A stretch of DNA of 64,000 nt, taken from NCBI RefSeq assembly GCF_030052995.1, contig NZ_JASJPW010000001.1, forward strand, positions 1,912,001 to 1,976,000, given 5' to 3'. Positions 42,656-52,317 of the stretch are shown here, one piece after another. Under the pieces are notes generated by a model, which did no database searches, had not been told where the DNA came from, and was given only the letters and a program-made list of their open reading frames with translations. A program made the translations under genes and the position numbers. Numbering within the stretch: position 1 is the stretch's first letter; each line of letters opens with the position of its first letter. Origin of the DNA: Gemmobacter sp. 24YEA27 (GTDB lineage Bacteria > Pseudomonadota > Alphaproteobacteria > Rhodobacterales > Rhodobacteraceae).

Positions 42656-44188
42656 ATGAAAGATATCCTGCAAGAGCTTGAAGACCGTCGTGCAGTGGCG
42701 CGGGCAGGGGGCGGGCAGCGGCGGATTGATGCGCAGCATGCCAAGGGTAAGCTGACGGCGCGCGAGCGGATCGGGCTTTTGCTTGATGAAGGCTCGTTTG
42801 AAGAATTCGACATGTTCGTGGCCCATCGCTGCACCGATTTCGGGATGGAGCAGGACCGGCCCCCGGGGGATGGGGTTGTCACCGGCTGGGGCACCATCAA
42901 TGGGCGGATGGTCTATGTCTTCAGTCAGGATTTCACGGTTTTCGGCGGCTCGCTTTCCGAGACCCACGCGCAGAAGATCTGTAAGATCATGGATATGGCG
43001 ATCCAGAATGGGGCGCCGGTGATCGGGATCAACGATTCCGGCGGGGCGCGGATCCAGGAAGGGGTTGCCTCGCTCGCGGGCTATGCTGATGTGTTCCAGA
43101 GGAATGTTCTGGCCTCCGGCGTGGTGCCGCAGATCTCGCTCATCATGGGGCCCTGCGCGGGAGGCGCGGTCTATTCGCCCGCCATGACCGACTTTATCTT
43201 TATGGTGAAAGACAGCTCTTACATGTTTGTCACCGGCCCGGATGTGGTCAAAACCGTGACCAATGAGGTGGTGACGGCCGAGGAACTTGGCGGGGCATCG
43301 ACCCATACGAAGAAATCCTCGGTGGCGGATGGTGCGTTTGAAAACGACGTCGAGGCGCTGGCCGAGATCCGCAGACTGTTTGATTTTCTGCCGCTCAACA
43401 ACCGCGAAAAGGCACCGGTGCGGCCCTTCTTTGACGAGCCGGGCCGGATCGAGCAAAGCCTTGATACGCTGATCCCGGACAATCCGAACCAGCCTTACGA
43501 CATGAAGGAGCTGATCCATAAGATCGCCGATGAGGGCGATTTCTATGAGATCCAGAAGGATTACGCCGGCAATATCATCACCGGCTTCATCCGGATCGAG
43601 GGGCAGACGGTGGGCGTGGTCGCGAACCAGCCGATGGTGCTGGCGGGCTGTCTGGATATCGACAGCTCGCGCAAGGCGGCGCGGTTCGTGCGCTTTTCGG
43701 ATGCCTTCGAGATCCCGATCCTGACGCTGGTTGATGTGCCGGGCTTTCTGCCGGGCACAAGCCAGGAATATGGCGGTGTGATCAAACATGGCGCCAAACT
43801 GCTGTTTGCTTACGGCGAGGCGACGGTTCCGAAGGTGACGGTGATCACCCGCAAAGCCTATGGCGGCGCCTATGACGTGATGTCGTCGAAACATCTGCGC
43901 GGCGACTTCAACTATGCCTGGCCCACCGCCGAGATTGCGGTGATGGGGGCGAAGGGCGCGGTCGAGATCCTGTACCGCTCGGAACTGGGCGATAAGGACA
44001 GGATCGCCGAGCGCACGAGGGATTATGAGAATCGATTCGCCAATCCTTTCGTCGCGGCTGAGAAAGGCTTTATCGACGAGGTGATCCAGCCCAGATCCAC
44101 CCGGCGCCGTTTGGCGCGCGCTTTTGCGAGCCTTCGCAACAAGAAGCTCTCGAACCCGTGGAAGAAGCACGACAATATCCCGCTCTGA
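42656..44188 (+). CDS. pccB: Propionyl-CoA carboxylase beta subunit
   Basis: A 510-residue biotin-dependent carboxyltransferase: the crotonase-like N-half has [20 protein letters not shown] and [20 protein letters not shown] (acyl-CoA site), and the C-half has [20 protein letters not shown] and [18 protein letters not shown] (carboxybiotin site). With PccA it makes methylmalonyl-CoA from propionyl-CoA. GGGAGGT precedes ATG at 42656; the open frame runs to 42539 but has no comparable site. It lies upstream of pccA and the methylmalonyl-CoA mutase gene. Confidence 0.95.
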   Translation: MKDILQELEDRRAVARAGGGQRRIDAQHAKGKLTARERIGLLLDEGSFEEFDMFVAHRCTDFGMEQDRPPGDGVVTGWGTINGRMVYVFSQDFTVFGGSLSETHAQKICKIMDMAIQNGAPVIGINDSGGARIQEGVASLAGYADVFQRNVLASGVVPQISLIMGPCAGGAVYSPAMTDFIFMVKDSSYMFVTGPDVVKTVTNEVVTAEELGGASTHTKKSSVADGAFENDVEALAEIRRLFDFLPLNNREKAPVRPFFDEPGRIEQSLDTLIPDNPNQPYDMKELIHKIADEGDFYEIQKDYAGNIITGFIRIEGQTVGVVANQPMVLAGCLDIDSSRKAARFVRFSDAFEIPILTLVDVPGFLPGTSQEYGGVIKHGAKLLFAYGEATVPKVTVITRKAYGGAYDVMSSKHLRGDFNYAWPTAEIAVMGAKGAVEILYRSELGDKDRIAERTRDYENRFANPFVAAEKGFIDEVIQPRSTRRRLARAFASLRNKKLSNPWKKHDNIPL

Positions 44189-44213
44189 AAACCCCATGAG
44201 GTGAGGTCGGGAT

Positions 44214-44633
44214 ATGTCTTCTCTGTTCAGCCGTCTTTTTATTGCCAGTTCTCTGGCGCTTTGCCTTGCGGCGGGGCGCTGCGACGATGGGGAGGCGGCC
44301 GCGACGGGCGAGGGGGCAATCGCACTGCCTTCGGGCAAAACCGCCGAATGGCTCGACGTGCAGAGCGATACAGCCGGAGTTGAGGGCGCGACCGCGCGCT
44401 TTCGTTTCATCGACAAGAGCCTGAAGCCGGGCGAGGACCGCAGCGCAGATATGCAGAGCCTTTGTGACACATTCGCGCGTGAGCGGGTTGCGGCCATGGT
44501 GCCTGCGCCACGCCAGATTGTGATCACGCTGGCCGATCGCCCGGTTGCCTTCGGTGCAACTGATCCTGAAGCCGTGCAGCTTTTCGAGGCATATCGCCTC
44601 GAAAACGCTGCCTGCATCTGGGAGATGTTCTGA
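44214..44633 (+). CDS. DUF6497-type exported protein
   Basis: A 139-residue protein with an N-terminal hydrophobic signal (LFIASSLALCLAAG) and a mature domain TAEWLDVQSDTAGVEGATAR, then IVITLADRPVAFGATDPEAV and a C-terminal Cys. It resembles the DUF6497 proteins that I recall between pccB and pccA in Rhodobacteraceae. It is 25 bp after the pccB stop and so likely cotranscribed. Probably periplasmic; function unknown. Confidence 0.7.
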   Translation: MSSLFSRLFIASSLALCLAAGRCDDGEAAATGEGAIALPSGKTAEWLDVQSDTAGVEGATARFRFIDKSLKPGEDRSADMQSLCDTFARERVAAMVPAPRQIVITLADRPVAFGATDPEAVQLFEAYRLENAACIWEMF

Positions 44634-44844
44634 AGATGGCACTACATCTGGTTGAAAACTGGGGCAAAACACCTCCTTCTGATGTATTGGAGTCACAGGG
44701 TAGCAACTTACTCACGCGCGCGTGTTTTTCGGCCCCGGATTCCGCTATCTTCACCCCAGGCCGACCCCAAGCGGCCTTTACCTCGCAAAGGGACAGGGCC
44801 GGCATAGTGCTGGCCTCAAGATCCCTGAATGAATGGAGCAGAAG

Positions 44845-44985
44845 ATGTCGAGCACTATCCGTATTGTCGTTGCACTGGCTTTCGTGGGCACCATTGCTGC
44901 CTGCGCAAAGAAAGTTGAAGAAGAAGTCGTCTATATCGACCAGCCGGTTTCGGTCGAGCCGGTCTATACCGGTAAATACAAGTAA
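44845..44985 (+). CDS. 46-residue lipoprotein (first of a pair)
   Basis: A 46-residue precursor. MSSTIRIVVALAFVGTIAAC is a lipoprotein signal, with lipobox IAAC; the mature part is about 27 residues ending SVEPVYTGKYK. GGAG precedes ATG. A paralogue with the same ending lies 220 bp downstream, each with its own hairpin terminator. Acylated mini-lipoproteins of this size may anchor or regulate envelope proteins; the family is not named as far as I know. Confidence 0.75.
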   Translation: MSSTIRIVVALAFVGTIAACAKKVEEEVVYIDQPVSVEPVYTGKYK

Positions 44986-44992
44986 GACGACC

Positions 44993-45033
44993 GCTCAGCC
45001 CGGACGGAGATTCGGACGGGCTGAGCCGTTTCT
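44993..45033 (+). terminator. Hairpin after the first mini-lipoprotein gene
   Basis: GCTCAGCCCG pairs perfectly with CGGGCTGAGC (10 bp, 14-base spacer) starting 8 bp after the stop, followed by CGTTTCT. The weak T-run lowers confidence in termination. Confidence 0.6.
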
Positions 45034-45207
45034 GCGGCGCGTGGCACTGGCCGGCGCCGCCTGTTTTGGGCCTGTCTCAAAGCATGGCAGAGCTGTTGCC
45101 GCATTCGTTGCGCAGGCTTTTGCAAATTCTGTGAAATCTCCGATTCCCTTCTGCGAGCGCACACCATATGGTGCGGCACATCACCCTGATTCGCACTGGA
45201 GGTTGTC

Positions 45208-45336
45208 ATGCGGACCACTGCTATCGTCGCCCTTATCGCTCTCTCGACCCTGGCCGCTTGCGCCAAGAAAACCGAGACCGTTGTTGTTGCTGAGCCCGTT
45301 TCGGTCGAGCCGACCTACACCGGCAAGTACAAGTGA
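45208..45336 (+). CDS. 42-residue lipoprotein (second of a pair)
   Basis: A 42-residue precursor. MRTTAIVALIALSTLAAC is the lipoprotein signal (lipobox LAAC); the mature peptide AKKTETVVVAEPVSVEPTYT ends GKYK. It shares CAKK and the EPVSVEPxYTGKYK ending with the upstream gene. TGGAGG precedes ATG. The conserved C-terminus across two short proteins points to selection on that tail rather than chance. Confidence 0.75.
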   Translation: MRTTAIVALIALSTLAACAKKTETVVVAEPVSVEPTYTGKYK

Positions 45337-45343
45337 TTTCGCA

Positions 45344-45380
45344 GGGCGGTTGATCCCTGACGGATCGGCCGCCCGGCTTT
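45344..45380 (+). terminator. Hairpin after the second mini-lipoprotein gene
   Basis: A 13-bp stem with two G-U pairs (GGGCGGTTGATCC with GGATCGGCCGCCC, loop CTGAC) begins 7 bp after the stop and is followed by GGCTTTCC. Plausible but weak T-run. Confidence 0.55.
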
Positions 45381-45489
45381 CCTGCCTGACCGGATTTATT
45401 CCGGGTTTTATACCGAATGTTTCTGGCGCCGCTGGCGCCACGCCTGCCCATCCTGCTAAAGCCGGTTCCGCAAAGAAAGGAACCGCGCC

Positions 45490-45888
45490 ATGTTAAAGCA
45501 CAGGGGCTTTCCGGGGCGTCTTACCGGAACCGATTTCCAGTTCACCATCCGTCGCGCCAATCTTAAGGATGGGCCGGCAAAGATCATCCGCCGCGAGCGG
45601 TTCAGGGATCGCAAATTCGTCGACCGCAAGGCTGACGAGGCCTTTATGGCAGCGCTCTGGGCCTGTTTCGGCGAAGAGGTGTTTGAGCGCGGCAATCTTG
45701 ACGCCGGGCGACTGTCCTGGCTGTTTGGCCGCGAGGTCGTGGCCGCAGAAGATCCCTTCAATCCGGCCAGCTATGAGGCCTTGCTGAAGATCGACGTCAA
45801 ACGCGCCGAGGCGGCCTTTCCGGCGGTTTTTGCGCCGGATGCACCGGCTGTCAGCTTTGACGAGGATGACGGGGAGGATTGGGAATGA
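45490..45888 (+). CDS. Conserved-looking protein of unknown function
   Basis: A 132-residue protein, basic N-terminal half (MLKHRGFPGRLTGTDFQFTI, then AKIIRRERFRDRKFVDRKAD) and acidic C-terminal end (FDEDDGEDWE). Composition and codon use match neighbouring genes, and a ribosome-binding-like AAAGGAACC lies before ATG. I do not recognise its family. No membrane segment or signal. It sits between the mini-lipoproteins and a glycine-zipper lipoprotein in the pcc locus. Confidence 0.6.
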   Translation: MLKHRGFPGRLTGTDFQFTIRRANLKDGPAKIIRRERFRDRKFVDRKADEAFMAALWACFGEEVFERGNLDAGRLSWLFGREVVAAEDPFNPASYEALLKIDVKRAEAAFPAVFAPDAPAVSFDEDDGEDWE

Positions 45889-46069
45889 TCCTCCTGCCGG
45901 CAGTCTTTCCGCGCAACATGACCCTTGCGGCCACGGCAAAATGCGCTGGCCTGGCGGGTTTCAGCCGTTTTGGCGGTCGCATTTGCGTGAGAACTGCCGG
46001 CATATCTTTTGCAACTCAAAAGAATGCGCTAGAATCGGCCTCAACCATAACAAACCGAGGCAGTCTCTC

Positions 46070-46324
46070 ATGCGTAAACTTGTCCTGCTCCTCCCGATTC
46101 TCGCCCTGCCGCTGGCTGGCTGCGTCAATAATGGCGGTGGCTATAACAACGGCTATGGCAGCTCTTCGCCGATGGACAGCGCCGCTGTGCGCACCGTTGG
46201 CGGCGCCGCAGCCGGCGCGCTGGTTGCAAGCGCAACCGGTGGTTCGAAAACCCAGGGCGCCCTCATTGGCGCCGTTGCCGGCGGCGGCTCCTGCATGGTG
46301 CCCGGCCTCAACAACTGTAACTGA
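46070..46324 (+). CDS. Glycine-zipper lipoprotein
   Basis: The 84-residue precursor has a lipoprotein signal (MRKLVLLLPILALPLAGC) and a mature part with an asparagine-rich linker followed by a glycine zipper (TVGGAAAGALVASATGG, then GALIGAVAGGGSC). Such zippers insert in the outer membrane. ATG at 46070 has a GAGG site upstream. A strong terminator follows, making it a separate transcript ahead of pccA. Function unknown, as for most of the family. Confidence 0.75.
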   Translation: MRKLVLLLPILALPLAGCVNNGGGYNNGYGSSSPMDSAAVRTVGGAAAGALVASATGGSKTQGALIGAVAGGGSCMVPGLNNCN

Positions 46325-46375
46325 TCCGTCGCCCGCAGCCGCGGGGACCGATCTTATTTTCGACAATCTGAAACG

Positions 46376-46410
46376 GGGTCTTCCGGCAGCTTATGCCGGA
46401 AGACCCTTTT
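46376..46410 (+). terminator. Strong hairpin terminator before pccA
   Basis: Perfect 13-bp stem GGGTCTTCCGGCA / TGCCGGAAGACCC around GCTTA, followed by TTTT. It separates the glycine-zipper lipoprotein from pccA. Confidence 0.85.
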
Positions 46411-46453
46411 GCATTTCGGCCCGGCTGAAGCGGGCCGGGACTGAGGGAGAGCC

Positions 46454-48457
46454 ATGTTCAAGAAGATCCTGATCGCGAACCGGGGTGAGATCGCCTGCCG
46501 TGTCATCAAGACCGCGCGGAAGATGGGCATTAAGACGGTTGCCGTCTATTCCGATGCCGACCGCAACGCGCTGCATGTGCAGATGGCGGATGAGGCCGTG
46601 CATATCGGCCCGGCCCCGGCGAACCAGTCCTATATCGTGATCGGGAAGATCCTTGACGCCATCCGCCAGACCGGCGCCGAGGCGGTGCATCCGGGCTATG
46701 GCTTCCTGTCCGAACGGATGGATTTCGCCGCCGCCCTTGAGGAAATGGGTGTGGTGTTCATCGGGCCGCCCTCTCCGGCGATCGAGAAGATGGGCGATAA
46801 GATCACCTCGAAGAAACTGGCGCAGGAGGCCGGGGTCTCGACGGTGCCGGGCTATATGGGGCTGATTGCTGACGCGGAAGAGGCCGCGCGCATCTCGGAC
46901 CAGATCGGCTATCCGGTGATGATCAAGGCAAGCGCGGGTGGTGGCGGCAAGGGGATGCGGATCGCCTGGTCGGCCGATGAGGCGCGCGAAGGGTTCGAAT
47001 CGTCAAAGAACGAGGCGGCGAACAGCTTCGGCGATGACCGCATTTTCATTGAAAAATTCGTGACGCAGCCGCGCCATATCGAGATCCAGGTGCTGGCTGA
47101 TCAGCACGGCAATACCGTCTATCTGCATGAGCGTGAATGTTCGATCCAGCGTCGGAACCAGAAAGTCATCGAGGAGGCGCCGTCGCCCTTCCTTGACGAA
47201 GCGACCCGCAAGGCGATGGGCGAACAGGCCTGTGCGCTTGCGAAAGCGGTGGGGTATACCTCGGCGGGGACGGTGGAATTCATCGTCGACGGCGCGCGGA
47301 ATTTCTACTTCCTCGAGATGAATACCCGGCTGCAGGTGGAACATCCCGTCACCGAACTGATCACCGGCATCGATCTTGTCGAGCAGATGATCCGTGTAGC
47401 AGCGGGCGAGAAACTGCCCTTCGCGCAGTCCGATCTGAAGATCAACGGCTGGGCGATGGAGAGCCGGCTTTACGCCGAAGACCCCTATCGCAACTTCCTG
47501 CCCTCGATCGGCCGTCTGACCCGCTACCGCCCGCCTGTCGAAGGTCAGACCTCGCGTGGTGGCATCGTTCGGAATGATACCGGCGTCTATGAGGGCGGCG
47601 AGATCTCGATGTATTACGACCCGATGATCGCGAAGCTCTGCACCTGGGCGCCGACCCGTGAGGCCGCGATTGGCGAGATGCGCCTGGCGCTGGATACATT
47701 CGAGGTCGAGGGGATCGGCCATAACCTGCCTTTCGTCGCGGCGGTGATGGATCACCCGAAATTCGTCGCCGGTGACATCACCACGGCGTTTATCGCCGAA
47801 GAATATCCCGAAGGCTTCCAGGGCGCGACGCTGCCCGAGGGCGAGCTGAAGCGGATGGCGGCGGCGGCGGCGGCGATGAACCGCGTGGCCGAGATCCGGC
47901 GGACGAAGATTTCCGGCACGATGGACAATCATCAGCGCCGGGTGGGGGATGACTGGGTCGTGAGCCTTGGCGGGTATGATTTCGCGGTGACGATTGCGGC
48001 GGATCGCGAGGGGTCGACCGTGGGCTTCGCGGATGGCAGCAGCCTGCGCGTGAGTTCAGACTGGGTGCCTGGCCAGCCGCTGGCGCGGATCGCGGTCGAT
48101 GGTTCGGATCTGGTGATGAAGGTCGAAAAGATCCCGATGGGCTTTCGCCTGCGCAGCCGTGGCGCCGATCTGAAAACCCATGTGCGCAGCCCCCGCGCGG
48201 CGGAGCTGGCGAAGCTGATGCCCGAGAAACTGCCGCCCGACACCTCTCGCTTCCTTCTGTGCCCGATGCCGGGGCTGGTGGTGAAGATCCAGGTCGAGGA
48301 AGGCCAGGAGGTCCAGGAAGGCCAGGCGCTCGCCACCGTCGAGGCGATGAAGATGGAGAACATCCTCAAAGCCGAGAAACGCGGCGTGGTGAAGCTGATC
48401 AAGGCGAAACCCGGCGAGAGCCTCCGTGTGGATGATGTGATCATGGAGTTCGAATAG
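46454..48457 (+). CDS. pccA: Propionyl-CoA carboxylase alpha subunit (biotin carboxylase and BCCP)
   Basis: The 667-residue protein has the biotin carboxylase domain (~1-450: KILIANRGEIACRVIKTARK at the start, ATP-grasp ASAGGGGKGMRIAW, and EMNTRLQVEHPVTE), a linker domain, and a biotinyl domain at the C-terminus with VEAMKMENI, the lysine being biotinylated. It carboxylates biotin, which PccB uses to form methylmalonyl-CoA. It has its own upstream terminator-bounded transcript start but lies in the same locus as pccB. Confidence 0.95.
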   Translation: MFKKILIANRGEIACRVIKTARKMGIKTVAVYSDADRNALHVQMADEAVHIGPAPANQSYIVIGKILDAIRQTGAEAVHPGYGFLSERMDFAAALEEMGVVFIGPPSPAIEKMGDKITSKKLAQEAGVSTVPGYMGLIADAEEAARISDQIGYPVMIKASAGGGGKGMRIAWSADEAREGFESSKNEAANSFGDDRIFIEKFVTQPRHIEIQVLADQHGNTVYLHERECSIQRRNQKVIEEAPSPFLDEATRKAMGEQACALAKAVGYTSAGTVEFIVDGARNFYFLEMNTRLQVEHPVTELITGIDLVEQMIRVAAGEKLPFAQSDLKINGWAMESRLYAEDPYRNFLPSIGRLTRYRPPVEGQTSRGGIVRNDTGVYEGGEISMYYDPMIAKLCTWAPTREAAIGEMRLALDTFEVEGIGHNLPFVAAVMDHPKFVAGDITTAFIAEEYPEGFQGATLPEGELKRMAAAAAAMNRVAEIRRTKISGTMDNHQRRVGDDWVVSLGGYDFAVTIAADREGSTVGFADGSSLRVSSDWVPGQPLARIAVDGSDLVMKVEKIPMGFRLRSRGADLKTHVRSPRAAELAKLMPEKLPPDTSRFLLCPMPGLVVKIQVEEGQEVQEGQALATVEAMKMENILKAEKRGVVKLIKAKPGESLRVDDVIMEFE

Positions 48458-48461
48458 ATCC

Positions 48462-49375
48462 ATGGCGATCCCGGAATTTCAGACATTCATGCGGCCGGTT
48501 CTCCAGGAGGTCGCGGATCGTGGACCTGTCCTGACACGCGACCTGACGGTGATTGTCGCCGACCGGCTTGGACTCTCTGAGGATGAGCGCGCTGAGATGG
48601 TTTCTTCAGGCAATAAGACGCGGCTTTTTGACCGCGTTGCCTGGGCTGCAACCTATCTTTGCCAGGCGGGGTTGCTGGAGCGCCCCGTCGGGCGGTGCTG
48701 CAAATCACCGCAGCCGGTCGCGAGGCCTTGCAGTCGGGCCCGGAGCGCATCACCCGGGCATGGCTACAAGAGGTCTCACCACAATTCCGGGTCTTTTCGC
48801 TGGGGGCGGCGGGCGATGAGAGTGATGCAAATGCGGTCGCGGAGACGGCAGCAGCGGCATTGACGCCTGATGAGGCGATCCGGAATGCACATCGTCAGCT
48901 GGATGAGGCCTTGGGTCAGGAGCTTGTGGAGCGGCTGGTCACCGCCAGTCCCGCATTCTTTGAACACACGATCCGTGAGCTGCTGGTAAAAATGGGCTAT
49001 GGCGAGGGGCGCCATGCTGCCGATGTTCTTGGTGGTGCCGGAGATGACGGCGTTGATGGTGTCGTCAACCTTGATACGCTTGGCGTCGATCAGGTCTATT
49101 TTCAGGCCAAACGCTACCGCCAGGATATAGCTGTCGGCTCGGGCGCCCTGCGTGATTTCTTTGGTGCGCTTGCGCTGAAGGATGTGACCAAGGGCATCTT
49201 TGTGACCACAGCGCGCTTCTCCGACTCCGCACGTCTGACGGCCGAAAAGCTCAACAAGCGTATCGTTTTGATTGATGGGGCAGAACTCGCACGGCTTCTC
49301 ATAAGGTTTTCGGTAGGATGCCGCATTCGGGAAACCTACAAGGTTTCCGAAATCGAAGAAGATTTCTTCGAATGA
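48462..49375 (+). pseudogene. mrr: Mrr-type restriction endonuclease with an apparent one-base frameshift
   Basis: The first segment (FMRPVLQEVADRGPVLTRDL to QAGLLERP) is the Mrr N-terminal winged helix; the second (RRAVLQITAAGREALQSGPE onward) contains the catalytic fold, VVNLDTLGVDQVYFQAKRYR, with the Asp and Q-x-K residues of the Mrr nuclease. Mrr proteins cut methylated DNA. The segments are joined only if the CGCCCCGTCGG run has one more C; with it the gene is an exact 915 bp, 305 codons. It starts 4 bp after the pccA stop, an unusual place for a defence gene. Confidence 0.8.
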
Positions 49376-49382
49376 GCGGAAT

Positions 49383-49880
49383 TTACCGCCCCGCCGGGTT
49401 TTTCTCCAGCGCCTCGGTGCGGGCGATGGGCATTTTGTCGATGGTGTTGATGATCTCGCGTGGCGCGCGGGGCGAGGGGCGGCGGACCGGCGAGCGCCAG
49501 TCCTTGTCCATCATCACCAGCGAAAAGCCACGCGGGCGCAGCTTGAGGCGGATCTCTGACGGGGTCGCGGGATCGGTGTCGGTGATCAGCACCACATCGC
49601 GCGCCACCAGCTGCGGGTAAAGGTCGGGCAGGATCTCCATCTGCCGGATGAAATTCGGGTCATGCGGATTGTCGGCAAAGACGATCACGGGGCGCCGCAG
49701 GAATAATTCGTCTGCTTCGGAAATCCCTGAGGCAGGCACCGGGCCGAACGGGGCGCCCAGATCGGGTATCTCCGCCACCGGCTCTTCGGACGGGGCCTCC
49801 TGCGCCTGCAGGAGGGAGGGAACAAGGCCCGCAATCGCGGCCATGAGAACGAGGGAACGGCGGTCGAGCTTATGATCCAT
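49383..49880 (-). CDS. DUF4174 family exported protein
   Basis: The 165-residue protein has a signal peptide (RRSLVLMAAIAGLVPSLLQA) and a thioredoxin-like DUF4174 domain (RRPVIVFADNPHDPNFIRQM, then DVVLITDTDPATPSEIRLKL, then RGFSLVMMDKDWRSPV). It lacks a CxxC pair. Members occur near metabolic genes in alphaproteobacteria; the function is undefined. It diverges from the methylmalonyl-CoA mutase gene and converges with mrr. Confidence 0.8.
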   Translation of the reverse strand: MDHKLDRRSLVLMAAIAGLVPSLLQAQEAPSEEPVAEIPDLGAPFGPVPASGISEADELFLRRPVIVFADNPHDPNFIRQMEILPDLYPQLVARDVVLITDTDPATPSEIRLKLRPRGFSLVMMDKDWRSPVRRPSPRAPREIINTIDKMPIARTEALEKNPAGR

Positions 49881-49972
49881 GCTCCGGATATAGAGTGGAT
49901 CGGGCGAAACCCCAAGCGGCGAGATGCGCCTGATCGACAGATCGGGTCAGTCTGGCGAACGGAGTGACGAGA

Positions 49973-52114
49973 ATGAGCGATCAGAACACCCCTGACCTGG
50001 CCTCCTGGGAGGCCTTGGCCTCGAAGGAGCTGAAGGGCAAACCTGCCTCCAGCCTGAACTGGCAGACGCTGGAGGGGATCGAGGTCAAGCCACTCTATAC
50101 GGCGGCCGATCTGGAGGGGCTGCCGCAACTGGGCGAGCTTCCGGGCGTGGCGCCCTTCACCCGTGGTCCGCGCGCGACGATGTATGCGGGCAGGCCCTGG
50201 ACGATCCGGCAATATGCCGGGTTTTCGACCGCCGAAGAGAGCAATGCTTTCTACCGCAAGAACCTTGCGGCGGGGCAGCAGGGGGTTTCGGTCGCCTTCG
50301 ATCTGGCCACGCACCGGGGCTATGACAGCGATCATCCGCGTGTGGTGGGGGATGTGGGCAAGGCCGGTGTGGCAATCGATTCTGTCGAGGATATGAAGAT
50401 CCTGTTCGACGGCATTCCCCTGGACAAAGTCTCGGTTTCCATGACGATGAATGGTGCGGTGATCCCGATCCTCGCCTCGTTCATCGTGGCGGGGGAAGAG
50501 CAGGGCCATGCGCGCAGCCTGCTGTCGGGCACCATTCAGAACGACATTCTGAAAGAGTTCATGGTCCGCAACACCTATATCTATCCGCCCGAGCCAAGCA
50601 TGCGGATCATCGCGGATATCATCGAATATACCTCGAAGGAGATGCCGAAATTCAATTCGATCTCGATCTCAGGCTATCACATGCAGGAGGCGGGGGCGAA
50701 CCTCGTCCAGGAGCTGGCCTATACGCTGGCCGACGGGCGCGAATATGTCCGGGCGGCGCTGGCGGCGGGGATGCCGGTTGATGAATTCGCCGGAAGGCTG
50801 TCCTTCTTTTTCGCCATCGGCATGAATTTCTTCATGGAGATCGCGAAACTCAGGGCGGCGCGGATGCTCTGGACCCGCATCATGCAGGAGTTTGAACCGA
50901 AGAAGCTGTCTTCGCTGATGCTGCGCACTCATTGCCAGACATCCGGCGTCAGCCTGCAGGAGGCCGATCCCTATAACAACGTGGTCCGCACCGCCTATGA
51001 GGCGATGTCTGCGGCTTTGGGCGGCACGCAGTCACTCCACACCAATGCGCTCGACGAGGCGATTGCGCTGCCGACCGAGTTCTCGGCCCGGATCGCAAGG
51101 AACACCCAGCTGATCTTGCAGGAAGAGACTGGCATCACCCATGTCGTCGATCCGCTGGCCGGGTCTTACTATGTCGAAAGCCTGACCGCACAGCTGGCGG
51201 AAGAAGCCTGGAAGCTGATCGAAGAGGTCGAGGCGATGGGAGGCATGACCAAGGCGGTGGCCTCGGGCATGCCGAAGCTGAGGATCGAGGAAACCGCGGC
51301 CCGGCGTCAGGCCATGATCGACCGCGGCGAAGAGGTTGTGGTCGGCGTCAACAAATACCGCAAGGCGAAAGAAGACCCGATCGACATCCTCGAGATCGAC
51401 AATATGGCGGTGCGCGACGCCCAGATCGCGCGGCTTGATCAGATCCGCGCGACCCGTGACCAGGTGGCCTGTGATGCGGCGCTGCTGGAACTGGGGCGAC
51501 GCACCGTCGAGGGCGGCAATCTGCTGGAAGCCGCCGTCGAATGCGCGCGGATGCGGGCGTCGCTTGGCGAGATCAGCCTCGCGATGGAAGGCACATTCGG
51601 GCGTCACAGGGCGGAGGTGAAGACTTTGGCAGGGGTATACGGGGCCGCCTATGAGGGCGATGCGGGTTTCGAGGCGATCCAGAAAGACGTCGAGGCTTTC
51701 GCGGAAGAAGAGGGCCGCCGGCCCCGGATGCTGGTCGTGAAAATGGGCCAGGACGGGCATGATCGCGGCGCGAAAGTGATCGCGACCGCCTTTGCCGATA
51801 TCGGATTTGACGTGGATGTGGGGCCTTTGTTCCAGACCCCGGAAGAGGCGGCGCAGGATGCCATCGACAATGACGTCCACATTATCGGCATCTCATCCCA
51901 GGCGGCGGGGCATAAGACACTCGCGCCGCTGCTGATTGCGGCGCTGAATAAGGCCGGTGCGGGTGATATCATGGTGATATGTGGTGGCGTGATCCCGCAA
52001 CAGGATTACGACTACCTGAAAAAGGCCGGGGTGAAGGCGATTTTCGGGCCGGGCACCAATATCCCCGATGCAGCGAAAGAGATCCTCGACCTGATCCGGG
52101 CGACACGCGCCTGA
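49973..52114 (+). CDS. scpA: Methylmalonyl-CoA mutase
   Basis: A 713-residue single-chain mutase. The N-terminal TIM barrel has [20 protein letters not shown] and [20 protein letters not shown], and the C-terminal cobalamin domain has [20 protein letters not shown], the DxHxxG-type B12 ligand motif. It converts methylmalonyl-CoA to succinyl-CoA with adenosylcobalamin. With pccB and pccA it completes propionate use, apart from the epimerase, which is not in the window. GGAGTGACGAG precedes ATG at 49973. Confidence 0.95.
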   Translation: MSDQNTPDLASWEALASKELKGKPASSLNWQTLEGIEVKPLYTAADLEGLPQLGELPGVAPFTRGPRATMYAGRPWTIRQYAGFSTAEESNAFYRKNLAAGQQGVSVAFDLATHRGYDSDHPRVVGDVGKAGVAIDSVEDMKILFDGIPLDKVSVSMTMNGAVIPILASFIVAGEEQGHARSLLSGTIQNDILKEFMVRNTYIYPPEPSMRIIADIIEYTSKEMPKFNSISISGYHMQEAGANLVQELAYTLADGREYVRAALAAGMPVDEFAGRLSFFFAIGMNFFMEIAKLRAARMLWTRIMQEFEPKKLSSLMLRTHCQTSGVSLQEADPYNNVVRTAYEAMSAALGGTQSLHTNALDEAIALPTEFSARIARNTQLILQEETGITHVVDPLAGSYYVESLTAQLAEEAWKLIEEVEAMGGMTKAVASGMPKLRIEETAARRQAMIDRGEEVVVGVNKYRKAKEDPIDILEIDNMAVRDAQIARLDQIRATRDQVACDAALLELGRRTVEGGNLLEAAVECARMRASLGEISLAMEGTFGRHRAEVKTLAGVYGAAYEGDAGFEAIQKDVEAFAEEEGRRPRMLVVKMGQDGHDRGAKVIATAFADIGFDVDVGPLFQTPEEAAQDAIDNDVHIIGISSQAAGHKTLAPLLIAALNKAGAGDIMVICGGVIPQQDYDYLKKAGVKAIFGPGTNIPDAAKEILDLIRATRA

Positions 52115-52145
52115 TACCGGCATTTTTTCTGATACCGGCATTTTT
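52111..52145 (+). repeat. 17-18 bp tandem repeat across the scpA stop codon
   Basis: CTGATACCGGCATTTTTT followed directly by CTGATACCGGCATTTTT. The scpA TGA lies in the first unit. The T-runs may act as weak termination signals ahead of the main terminator. Confidence 0.8.
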
Positions 52146-52151
52146 ACAGGG

Positions 52152-52180
52152 AAAAGGGGGCGATACCGCCCCCCTTTTTT
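52152..52180 (+). terminator. Terminator of scpA (possibly bidirectional)
   Basis: GGGGGCG pairs with CGCCCCC around ATAC, flanked by four A on the left and six T on the right. It lies 38 bp after the scpA stop. Confidence 0.85.
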
Positions 52181-52317
52181 CATTTGATGAGGTTCGGTTC
52201 GCGGTTTGCTGCGCTGATCGCCCTTTCACTGATCCTGCGTTGGCTCTGTCATTGCTCGGCCAAGACCATAAAAAAGGGAATTCGCGGGTCATCGCGCCAG
52301 AGGATTGCACCATCCTG

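Noticed and set aside
42623..44617. A 664-codon antisense frame across pccB
   Set aside because: Shadow of pccB with no recognisable domain.
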